Source: CAVUOA01 sp963742955 (GTDB taxonomy: Bacteria > Bacteroidota > Ignavibacteria > Tepidaquicellales > OLB5). From it: a stretch of 64,000 bases of DNA. Numbering within the stretch: the stretch's first letter is position 1; each line of letters opens with the position of its first letter. A program made the translations under genes and the position numbers. Where the stretch lies: positions 806,001-870,000 of the forward strand of contig CAVUOA010000008.1 of the NCBI GenBank assembly GCA_963742955.1, written 5' to 3'. Below, one piece after another: positions 55,140-64,000 of this stretch. The notes beneath the pieces were generated by a model. The model saw only the letters and a list, made by a program, of their open reading frames with translations. It ran no database searches and was not told the DNA's origin.

Positions 55140-55904
55140 TTATTTAATTTTCGGCAGTTCAAGTGATGTGTCAAGTTTTTCAATTTCGCGCCATATTTGC
55201 TGGCATGGAAAGCGGTTTTCATATAAAGCGCGGCTCATCATAACAGAATCAACGCCGTAGGGTTCAAGCTCCTGGATTTTTTTTAAATCCTGGTAACCGC
55301 CTATACCTCCTGCCGCAGTTATTTTAAGATGAGTCTTTTCGGCTACTTCTTTCAATCCATCCACATCAGGACCTGAGAATACACCAACTCTTGAAACATC
55401 CTGGTATATGATTCTGTAAACACCTATTGATTTCATTTTCATAGCAAGGTCTATTCCTTTTATATCAGTAGTTTCGCTCCAGCCGGTTTTTACAAAGTAA
55501 CCGTTTCGTGTATCGATGCCAATAACAATTTTAGAGGGGGAAAATTCTTTAAGAAGTTTTTCTACAAAATGCGGTTTCTCTACTATTGCGGTACCGAGCA
55601 CTATTCTGTAAACTCCGAGCTCCTCCAAAATTTTCTTTGCAATGTCATAAGTCCTTATACCGCCTCCGAGCTGAACAGGGATTCCAATTGTATCAACTAT
55701 TTCTCTGATTAGTTTATAATTTATCATCTCACCCGATAATGCGCCGTCAAGATCGGTAATGTGGAGGCATTTTGCATTCTCTTTTCTGAAAAGACGGGCC
55801 ATGGTCAAAGGACTATCGGAATAATACAATGTTTTGTCCTCAAGCCCTTCAACCATTCGAACACTTTTACCGTTCTTAATATCTATTACAGGAATAACTA
55901 ACAT
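55140..55904 (-). CDS. hisA: ProFAR isomerase HisA
   Basis: A 254-residue TIM-barrel isomerase of histidine synthesis. The two catalytic aspartates are Asp8 (IPVIDIKNG) and Asp131 (IGIDTRNGYF). The phosphate loops GGGIRTYD and AAGGIGGYQD are present. Elsewhere hisA sits in a his operon; here it is a lone gene beside hutU, one biosynthetic and one catabolic histidine gene. The assignment is secure. Confidence 0.93.
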   Translation of the reverse strand: MLVIPVIDIKNGKSVRMVEGLEDKTLYYSDSPLTMARLFRKENAKCLHITDLDGALSGEMINYKLIREIVDTIGIPVQLGGGIRTYDIAKKILEELGVYRIVLGTAIVEKPHFVEKLLKEFSPSKIVIGIDTRNGYFVKTGWSETTDIKGIDLAMKMKSIGVYRIIYQDVSRVGVFSGPDVDGLKEVAEKTHLKITAAGGIGGYQDLKKIQELEPYGVDSVMMSRALYENRFPCQQIWREIEKLDTSLELPKIK

Positions 55905-56076
55905 ATGAAAAATCTTCAGTTACAATTCGGAATTTCCAAATGACTAAATATATCACTCAAATACAAAATTAGGTATCAAATCCTTTATTCTCAATCTGTT
56001 TTTTCAGTATAAATAAATCTATTTGGGTTTACTTGTTAACAAATGTTAATTAATACGGGTTGCAGAGAGTATTTAA

Positions 56077-57634
56077 TTACTTGATTCTCTCGTAATACAG
56101 GCTGCTGTCCTGGGGAGCGTCTGTAACCAATTTCCAGTTTTTTGCCAGGTAACTTGAATCAATAAATTCTAAATACTGGGGCCAGTCACTAATATAATCT
56201 ATTTTCATGGAATCAATGTAAACATCTATTTTTTTATTTCTGAGATAGTTTAATGCTTCGTGGTCAATTTTTCCGTCAAGGTTAAATACATTGCTGTTAA
56301 AATACCCGGTCACCCCGCTCTGGAACGCGCCTATTCTTTTTGATTCAAGATGAGAATTATAAATATACCCTGCCGAGATTGTTCTTGACCAGCCGGTATT
56401 TCCCGAATGAAAAAAGAAAAATGCATAGACAAAAAACAGTAAAAAAGAAGCAGCAGGCAGTAAGAGCTTAATATATTTATTCTTAAAGCTTGAGCTTATG
56501 CTTAAAAACACTAAAACCAGTACGGGTATAAATATCACCGAAAGCGGAGCAAAATATCTTATATAAAAGTGAACAGCTGTGAAATACAAAGTGTATATAA
56601 TTATAACAGGTATAACTGAGTAAAGCCATAAATATAAAAACCTGACATACCTGTAATTGGAAAAGATTCTTGCCCTGTTGAATTTCGCATACAGAATAAC
56701 AATTGCGGCAACCGCAGCCAGACAAACGATGCCTATGAACATCCTGTTTCCGGTATACAGAAATGGTACAGCATGATCAAAAACCGCAGTGACAGCAATT
56801 ATTAACCTTGTCAAGCAGGTCATCGAACGAGGAAATAAAAGCAGATTGCGCTACACCCGATGACGGAATCCATGAATCCGTAACAAACTTAATATAAAAC
56901 AGCCACGGCATAATAAGAACTGAAATCATAAATGAAGCAAACAAAAATCTGCGGAAAGTAATTTTCCGTTTTAGCAGCAATGTAAAAAGCATAACAGCGC
57001 TAATTATTCCGAAATCCATTCTTGCAAGAACTGTTAACCCCATTAAAATACTCAGCAGCATCCATTGCCTGAATTTCACAAAATCCTGCTTAAATATCAT
57101 TAATGAATAGAGAACCACAATTGCGAACATGTTAAGGTACAAGCCGGTTTCAAGGCCGTAAGTGAAAAGCTTAAACAGTGTGAAATTCAGAAGTGTTAAT
57201 GAAGCGCAATACAGTTTCAGGTATGTTTTATCAGCATTTTCAGAAATAAGCTCAAGCGAAATACGGTAAATCAATAGAGAAAATAAAAGGAGGTTCAAGA
57301 CCCCGAATAAGATAACCGCCCGAACGAAATCCCATTTACTCAAGCCGGCATACTGTACATAATAGGCAATCACGGCAAAAACGAATGTATTTAAAGGCTG
57401 TATACCTGAGGTAAGAATGCCGTAATTATAGCAAATCTTCTTCTCGATAGGAATATTCCATGCCACGGTAAGCATGTAGAAACCGTCTTCACCAACAGGC
57501 CTGTCTGAAAGATACGGCATGTTTACATTTTCTTTGAATTTCTGGGGGAAACCCTCGATTGAGCCAAATGCGAGAAATAAAGAGTATGCGGAAAATAAAA
57601 AGACTGTAAGTATCCAGTAAAATTTTGGTGTCAT
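56077..57634 (-). pseudogene. GT-C-like membrane glycosyltransferase, one frameshift
   Basis: A 518-residue polytopic protein of about ten membrane helices, when one extra T near 56791 is removed (joins LLDKVNNAVTAVFDHAVPF). The first periplasmic loop has DRPVGEDGFYMLTVAWNI with an acidic pair, and LTSGIQPLNT follows, a pattern seen in GT-C or ArnT/GT39-like lipid-linked sugar transferases. The C-terminal 120 residues (GAFQSGVTGYFNSNVFNLDGK, INYEALNYLRN-like) form a soluble domain. The acceptor is unknown. Confidence 0.65.
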
Positions 57635-57778
57635 CTGTATACTAATTTTCTCTGATTCAATAAATGTAACTCAATCTTCATCAAAATATATTGCTATAAC
57701 CAGAAAAAACCATCATTCCTCTGTTGAGCATTCTTCCCAATAAACACCTGGTTTAGTTTGATTTAAAGTTAATATAAG

Positions 57779-60079
57779 CTACCTGCGGACTACAGCAACC
57801 TTACCTGTACCGACTTTACTGCCGTCATTATTATAGCCAACAATAATATATATTCCCGATGCAACCAGATTCCCGTTGTCATCCCTGCCATCCCAGTTTG
57901 CTATACTTCCGCCGGGAGTTTGCAGTTCTCTTACAAGTGTGCCGCTTATTGATAGTATTTTAACTGATGAATTTTCTACAAGACCGTCTATCCTTAATAG
58001 GTGCTCATTTGGAACAAGAAATGGGTTCGGTCCTGCGGTAATTTTACCAAAATCACTTACGGGCTGAACTGCTACTGTTTTAAATGAAACCAATCCGTCC
58101 TGAGTACCTATATAAACAACTCCCGTTCTTGGGTCTGTTGCAAGACAGTTGATTTTATTATCAGGAAGAGGTGAATTTTTCGTTGTAAACTGGTTTAAAA
58201 GTGTTGAACCGTCCTGGGAGACATACAGCACACCGCTCGAGTTGGTTCCAAGCCATTTATTGTTTAATGCATCATTTCTTAAAGTAGTTACATTTTCAGT
58301 TAAAGGGGTGCTGATGCCGTTCTCTATAATTCTCATTTTCTGGGTTGTTGGCACAGAGTTTGGATTTTGTATAACCTGGTACGGGTCTGCTATTATAGAA
58401 ACACCGTTATCGGTGGCAACCCAAACTTCTCCGCTATTATCTACAATAATATCATTTGCGGTATTTATATCTGCGCCGAGCTGGGAAGTAGTAATTACGC
58501 CTGCGGTAGGTATGCTTTCATTATAATATTCTACTCCTTTAAGCGAATTTTCGTTTCCAAGGGTCATCCATTTAGTATTGTATTTATCTATTGCTAAATA
58601 TACGATTGCAGTACTGGTAGGATTTCCCGCTGGCAGCGGAAACGAATCCAAAGCTGTCCAATTTACTATAGGATACTGTGTATTGCTGTTTAACAGCCAC
58701 AAGTTTCTGTTATAATCCTCTTTTACACCAAGAACTAACACAAAACCGGGACCGCCGTACGATTTTAAAATCGAGTTCCCGTCATCGTATCTCACAACGT
58801 TATCACCATTTATTTTTAACAGCCCGTTTCCGAGACTGCCTACCCACACATCGCCTGAATAAAGCGATGGATAAATCTGAACCCAGCCGCAGCATCCGTA
58901 GCCCAATTGAGGATATTCATCAACTAAATAGTTTTTCCATGATTTCCCGTCGAATCTGTATACTCCAGAGTTTACATACCAATCACCCCCAAGCGAACCC
59001 GATACTGCCCAGAGATTGCTGTTTCCATCTACTGCCATATTGAAATAAATATTAGAGTAAGGGCTGTTTGGAAGTATATAATTACTTGTACCATTATTGA
59101 AAACATTTACGCCTTTATTGGCTGTACCAATCAACAGCTCTCCGCTTGGTGCAGCGTTTAGTGCTCCAATAACCGCACCTGAATATACAAGGTCAGCCTG
59201 ATTTATATTTGAGCTATTTACTTTAAAAATATTATTCGAAGTAAGGTAAGTAGAAAAATATAAACTTCCGTTTTTGACCGCCATATGGTTTACCCGCTCT
59301 GTGATAGGGTTACCGTTGTACAACGGCTGATAACGGGTCAGCCCGCTGCCTGAATGATAAACCATCCCGCTATCTGTACCGAAAAAAACTTTATTGTTGA
59401 AGTAAGCAATTGTGTTTGCCTTATTTTTGAGAAGCACCGAGTTACTAGTGTTATAGTCAGACCAGCTTGATTGAATTGGCAAATAATTATTTATGTTTGC
59501 ATAAGCTATTCCGTTCTTTGTAGCAGCCCACACAGTATCATTCACAACTAAAGTGCTGTATACGGGAGTTTTAACCGGCATAAGAGGACCAAGATATATA
59601 TAGGGCTGGTCAACAAACTGAAAACGGCTTATATCGAATTTTATGATGCTGAACTCAGTTGAAATGAAGAGATAATTACCATATTGAAACAATCCGTTTA
59701 TATTTTTATTGGTCTCGGTAGAATTAAGAATGTCTGCAATAACTCTCCAATTCGAACCCGATGGGCTGTAAACACTTATTGAACCGTCAGCCGCGCCTGA
59801 CCATACATTACCGGAATTATCTACAAGCACAGTAGTAAGCTCATTACTGAGCAAACCCTGAAGTGTTGTGTATTTATTAATAGTCGCAGCGGGTGAATTA
59901 AGATCGAATGAAAACAAACCTCCGGTAGTGGCAGCCCAAACTGTATTATTGCTTAGGCCAACGCCGGTCACTTCTTTAAAGGATGTGTATATGTTCCATC
60001 CTTCATAAGCTTGCGCATAGGCAAGATTTGATAGTATAAAGAAAACCGCAATAATTGTGATGAAAGTTCTTTTGAGCAT
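57779..60079 (-). CDS. PorZ-like propeller protein
   Basis: A 766-residue secreted protein. It has a signal peptide (FITIIAVFFILSNLAYAQ), a two-component-regulator-type propeller with many V/L-WAAT-N-GI or NKWLGTN blades (WNIYTSFKEVTGVGLSNNTVW at the start, in shorter pieces), and a C-terminal domain with GPNPFLVPNEHLLRI and the FlgD-like NWDGRDDNGNLVASG. This order matches PorZ, the T9SS surface protein linked to A-LPS attachment in Porphyromonas. It is not itself a standard type A sorting domain. The assignment as PorZ-like is reasonable, and strict orthology is unproven. Confidence 0.65.
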   Translation of the reverse strand: MLKRTFITIIAVFFILSNLAYAQAYEGWNIYTSFKEVTGVGLSNNTVWAATTGGLFSFDLNSPAATINKYTTLQGLLSNELTTVLVDNSGNVWSGAADGSISVYSPSGSNWRVIADILNSTETNKNINGLFQYGNYLFISTEFSIIKFDISRFQFVDQPYIYLGPLMPVKTPVYSTLVVNDTVWAATKNGIAYANINNYLPIQSSWSDYNTSNSVLLKNKANTIAYFNNKVFFGTDSGMVYHSGSGLTRYQPLYNGNPITERVNHMAVKNGSLYFSTYLTSNNIFKVNSSNINQADLVYSGAVIGALNAAPSGELLIGTANKGVNVFNNGTSNYILPNSPYSNIYFNMAVDGNSNLWAVSGSLGGDWYVNSGVYRFDGKSWKNYLVDEYPQLGYGCCGWVQIYPSLYSGDVWVGSLGNGLLKINGDNVVRYDDGNSILKSYGGPGFVLVLGVKEDYNRNLWLLNSNTQYPIVNWTALDSFPLPAGNPTSTAIVYLAIDKYNTKWMTLGNENSLKGVEYYNESIPTAGVITTSQLGADINTANDIIVDNSGEVWVATDNGVSIIADPYQVIQNPNSVPTTQKMRIIENGISTPLTENVTTLRNDALNNKWLGTNSSGVLYVSQDGSTLLNQFTTKNSPLPDNKINCLATDPRTGVVYIGTQDGLVSFKTVAVQPVSDFGKITAGPNPFLVPNEHLLRIDGLVENSSVKILSISGTLVRELQTPGGSIANWDGRDDNGNLVASGIYIIVGYNNDGSKVGTGKVAVVRR

Positions 60080-60248
60080 CTTTTCTAATTTTTTGTTTTA
60101 AAAAGTGTAGAGGTTTGTCTATAATGTATATATTTTTGGGATTTTATTAAAATTAGTCAGGAAACATTTCCCGGCTAAAGGTAACTTATATAAAATAAAT
60201 TATAATAAAAGTGGAAAAAATATGAATTAAACTACCCAATAACAGCCT

Positions 60249-60537
60249 TTAAATGGGTATTTTTTCAAGTTCTTTAGCTGCCTCTATGTCTTTTTCTGTA
60301 ATTCCGCCTGCTGAATGTGTAGAAAAAGATACCTCAACTTCTTTGTATTTCATAAGTACATAGTCAGGATGATGGTTAAGCCTCTGGCACACTCCTCCGA
60401 TAGCCGAAACAAGTCCCATAGTTACAGGGTAACTGGAAGTCTTAAAGGTTTTCTTAATAGAGCCTTCTTCTAAATCTCCAGCCCGGTATGGATTTTAAAA
60501 ATTCTTCTATTTGGCTGTTATTCAGCTTATCCGGCAT
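60249..60537 (-). pseudogene. Pterin-4a-carbinolamine dehydratase, one frameshift
   Basis: A 95-residue PCD/DCoH-type enzyme when one extra base near 60470 is removed (joins IPGWRLEEGSIKKTF). The active-site motif NHHPDYVLMKYKEVEV and the end STHSAGGITEKDIEAA are characteristic. GGAGGG precedes the ATG at 60537. It dehydrates 4a-hydroxytetrahydrobiopterin. Both fragments are under 60 codons, so a gene caller would miss it. No aromatic amino acid hydroxylase gene is nearby. Confidence 0.85.
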
Positions 60538-60620
60538 AGCATTTCCCTCCAATAATTTTGATATTATAAAGATGTTTACTCTATTTTTCAAGTTGAATTT
60601 AAGAACTTACTTTGACAATA

Positions 60621-60656
60621 AAAAAATCCCGTTATGCAGAACAAACGGGATTTTGT
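60621..60656 (-). terminator. Terminator after the last T9SS gene
   Basis: AAATCCCGTT (60624-60633) and AACGGGATTT (60644-60653) form a 10-bp stem. A T run follows on the minus strand. Confidence 0.82.
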
Positions 60657-60671
60657 AGAAAACAAATCTCT

Positions 60672-63600
60672 TTATTTAACAACACCATCTTCTTACTATT
60701 AACATAATCTCCTGTCGAAGACCCGCCTTGGTGGGCTTCTATTCTATAAAAATACACACCTGATGCAAAGTTGGTTCCGTTGAACTCAACTGCATACCTT
60801 CCGGGCTGTTTGAACTCGTTATTGACTAACCGTCATTACCTCTCGCCGAAGATATCATATACAATCAGTTTAACGAATGAATTTTTCGGTATATCATAAT
60901 TTATCTTTGTTTTCGGATTGAAAGGATTAGGGTAGTTTTGCGATAAATTAAACACAGTAGGAATAAACACATTGTTCTTGTTTTTGCCTGCATTGGGATT
61001 TACAAATACTTTCTTGATGTCATTCGTTACGATTTTCATATGTTCCGATATGTTCTTAGGTCTTTCGGTCTTGATTGTCTGTTCAAGAGCCTTGATTACC
61101 TTGAGCTTTGCAGTTGCTAATTCATCACCTTTGTTAGAAAGTGTGGTCAGCACATCTATCTTCTTCTTTTCTGGTTGTCTTGGATATTTCAAGACACTGA
61201 AGATACTGTTTGCTTAATTTGCTTCTTCTCTTCTTTGCTAGAAAGGGCTTGTTGGGGTTCGTCATCACCAATGTCCCATCATATGTTGAAGGCATGCATC
61301 TGAGCTACCCGCCCTCGGAGAGATGGAACGTGACCTTCTCGGAACCGCCATAACCCTGCATAAGAGAGACTTGTTGCCATGTAATCCCAGCGTGCTACGA
61401 GACCCTCATAATTAGATGGATTTTGATTTATTATTTGCTGAAAACCTGATAATGCAGATCAGTATTGATGTAACAGCACTTTGCACTTTTGCACATAATA
61501 ATTGCACCGTTTAACAAGTGTTATATTATTAGGATGAATTCAGTATCAGATTCTCATAAAGTGTTTTTAAATCTGTAATTGATTGTGAAGAAGTATCTGT
61601 TTTGCTAACTGCAAGATAGAACTTCGATACTGCGCTGATTGATTGAGTACTATCGGGATATGCATTAAGCAAGTATTGGCATAATATTTTAGCATTAGCA
61701 TAGTTTCTGGAAACGCATCGAAATTGAAATAGAATCGTATATTGATTTAGAGAAATACTATGCACTCGCCCTTTCGGGAGCGCAGCCCTGACACCGGGCA
61801 TATACATTACTGTATCATATATACCGTTGCCGAGATTTATTGCCATCATATCGCCGTCACCGCCTTTTGTGCAGCCGCTTAAATAAGGAGTAAACACAAA
61901 ATCATTGATTTGTCCGCCTTGCTCACCCAAGGTTACATAATGATTAGGCGGGTCAACCGTTGAGCCGTTTACTTTGAAACAATTATCTGTTTCTTCATAT
62001 GAGTTGGATTATACGAATCCGGGAACCAGCCGTATAAATGGTTAGCTATTTGAACCTATATCGAAAATATTCTCGCCTAAATCCATGTAGAAATATGAAT
62101 TATCTACATATATATTATTAGTACCTGTACCGGAGTTGGTTATTGTGTTTCTGCCTCCGAGTAACATGCCGTATGCATAGCTCATTCTTAACTCTGTACC
62201 GGATAAAGCCTGTATGCCATAAGTTCTTTCAGATGTTATTGTATTACCATAATAAATCGAGGAGGATGATAATGCAGTAAATGCGCTTGTATAGCCTGTG
62301 ATTGTATTTGATTTTACTGCACCGCCCTGTATATTATCCAGAAATATTGCTGTATTATGAACCTGAAAATATATTGCTTTCTATAATTACAGGAGTAGTA
62401 AAACCTGAATATGCCATTACCTTAATTGTTGGTATTTCAGCATCGTTGGTTGTAAACGTATTATAACCTATATAGGCATTTGAATACTGGATTAACCCTC
62501 CGGCATAGCTTAAATCCAAACGCGCCTTTGTTATTACCTGAAGAGCCGAGTGTAAATGAATTATTTCTTATATCAACAACAGGACAATTGATTAATGTAA
62601 ATGTGGAAATACTGTCATTTGCAACATCGGGGAATGTAGTATTATAAATGTAAACATTAGCCCCGTTAAACTCAAATCCTTTGAATGATGAACCTGATTC
62701 AGCATCCATAGTTATATCCGGTGAGCCTGAATACTGGGCATTACCCATCGTAAACGTGCCGCCATTGACAACAAACTTAGCTGAATCGGAAAAATGGATT
62801 GTTGGCATTGTTTTCTATAGTGAGGTTATAGCCGTTTGTCCATACAGTGTCTTCGCAGGTGAAATTCGGAGCCGGCGGGGATAGTTTCGTTTCCAACAAG
62901 AATACCGCCGGATTTCATGACAGGAGTAAGTTTAAAAAGCCTGCCTTCACCAGGCTGAAATAACCCTACATTATAAAACTCAGAAGAATTTTTGTTAATA
63001 AGTAAATTGAAATCATCATTCATTGGCTCTGTTAATAACCAGGTGTTGTAATATGGAAGTTGAGAAGCACGGAATTTAATCTCAAGCTCTCTTAAATCGC
63101 CGTGATTATTAAGATTTGGTGTGCATCTTTTATTTACTGCCAAAAAATAAAAGGGATCAACACCTGGCTGACTACTTCCAGAGTAGAAGAAACCGATTTC
63201 CCAATACCGGGCATCAGGACAATCATAGTATACATATGGAATATCAGTTACGCAGGGATTTTGACCCTGAATTAAAGGTGCTTTACTTCTAATATCCTGA
63301 AAATATTTAAAAGGAAATGGGTTCGGTTTATCAACGGTTAAAGCGTCATCCCATACAAGATTATTATCTTCATACATGAAATCGCCTATATTTCGTACTT
63401 TTAAGTTCAAATTGCTTATAAAACTCCACTTCTCCTGACCGTAATAATTGTGGTATCTTCTTGTACTCATATTATTCGGGTCTTCACCCTCTCATACCCC
63501 AATCACACAAATCCCCGCTGCCGTTATTATAAGATTCAGTACCTGAATAATAAGCGTAATCGAGCAGATGTTTTGCGCCGTAGGCAAGACCCATAAAATA

Positions 63601-64000
63601 CTGCAGGCTGATTTCTTCGTTCGTAGGCTCACGGTGAACTTTATTGATATCTGCAGAACTTTGGTTAAGCATATTTTCAAATGAATGTACTTGCACGCCG
63701 AGAGTAAAAACAGTATTTGTATTCTTAAACGTGGTTGTTGCGCGGCGAAGCTGGTAGAGCGGCGAATAGATATGTCCTCAGCTGTAATCTCAGTAGTGTT
63801 CGTAGTAATAGTTCAGCTAGTAATCGTAAGATTCCGCGCTGACAGAATTTTCGTAATTTGATGTAGCCGGGTAATCCGTTGAGTTCGGAAGTGTTACATT
63901 GTGCGGAAGCGGGTACATATCTGCCTGTTCGTTTATGCATATAAAAGGGTAAACAAAAAGGAAAAAAATGTCCTGCGCAGCGCCGGTTGTTTTGTAATGC
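60672..64000 (-). pseudogene. Long T9SS cargo gene, shredded by indels, continues beyond the window
   Basis: One large gene can be read in pieces from the window edge. From N to C: (63480-63940) a glycosidase-like region with REPTNEEISLQYFMGLAYGA and the text YSPLYQLRRATTTF; (62826-63470) a domain with NHGDLRELEIKF and GIFVGNETIPAG-like stretch; (62461-62808) right-handed beta-helix text (VYIYNTTFPDVAND, VDIRNNSFTLGSSG); (61200-61930) a linker with INQNPSNYEGLVARWDYM and YLLNAYPDSTQS; (60672-61192) a T9SS sorting domain (NYPNPFNPKTKINYDIP, FASGVYFYR, KKMVLL). At least six frame changes and some in-frame stops occur. The true function cannot be fixed. Confidence 0.6.

Noticed and set aside
2668..60480. 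Programmed ribosomal frameshifting
   Set aside because: The breaks lack a shared slippery heptamer, occur in unrelated genes and are mixed in direction; sequence error explains them better.
63725..63940. 71-codon frame near the window end on the minus strand
   Set aside because: Neighbouring frames carry better cargo-like text (such as YSPLYQLRRATTTF); it is a shadow of the shredded T9SS gene.

Overview
The window looks like a draft chromosomal contig from an uncultured member of the Ignavibacteria (Bacteroidota/Chlorobiota side of the tree). The evidence is the set of type IX secretion (T9SS) C-terminal sorting domains with the YPNPFNP...LASGVYFYR pattern, a gldA-gldF-gldG ABC transporter cluster, a PorZ-like propeller protein, Bacteroidota-like promoters (TTTG-N19..21-TAnnTTTG) and long-form IspG and IspH enzymes. 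Genes are chromosomal housekeeping plus secreted cargo. No rRNA, tRNA, CRISPR array, phage or plasmid module was seen.

Layout. 1-525 is the end of a Ycf48/BNR-like secreted protein. 567-5019 (minus) is gldA-gldF-gldG plus a DUF4340 protein. 5107-8230 holds a GT4 glycosyltransferase, a sugar/choline-phosphate type nucleotidyltransferase and a rhomboid protease. 8388-14028 holds ispG, a CDF metal exporter and an M1 aminopeptidase with a HEAT-like tail. 14029-14895 is a repeat-rich non-coding stretch ending in the rpsA leader. 14896-23554 is a plus-strand housekeeping run: rpsA, inositol monophosphatase, SPFH protein, O-methyltransferase, NUDIX, eno, queA, ispD, cdd. 23631-32020 (minus) carries three large secreted BNR-propeller T9SS cargo proteins, two of them tandem paralogues. 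32396-43157 holds lipB, an MltD-like LysM transglycosylase, a small T9SS protein, livK, an inverted-repeat-flanked four-helix-bundle gene, livH, a thioesterase, a metallophosphoesterase, a secreted orphan, an AlgH protein and a second NUDIX protein. 43147-50389 holds a second GT4 enzyme, a 1768-residue receiver/11xPAS/histidine kinase and its Rcp1-like response regulator. 50424-55904 holds ccmD-ccmC, a 2H-like protein, ispH, hutU and hisA. 56077-60537 holds a GT-C-like membrane protein, the PorZ-like protein and a pterin dehydratase. From 60672 to the end is a badly broken, very long T9SS cargo gene.

Two themes matter. First, at least 19 genes-internal single-base indels are visible outside the last gene, mostly +1 in short A/T runs. 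In every single-indel case where I checked, restoring one base gives a length divisible by three and a full family-length protein. I therefore read these as mostly sequencing or assembly errors and give the restored gene spans; one apparent consequence is a false IspD-cytidine deaminase fusion. Second, the intergenic DNA carries several families of short repeats: GACTT/AAGTC-core hairpins, and degenerate 7-10 bp phrase repeats. One phrase family (AAATAG) forms 39-bp inverted repeats around the four-helix-bundle gene exactly between livK and livH. That 524-bp unit is my best candidate for an undescribed mobile element.

The genes work together in a few groups: protein secretion and gliding-type functions (gldAFG, PorZ-like, T9SS cargo), three MEP isoprenoid steps (ispD, ispG, ispH), envelope glycan work (two GT4, one GT-C, MltD, nucleotidyltransferase), and a phosphorelay (kinase plus single-domain receiver).
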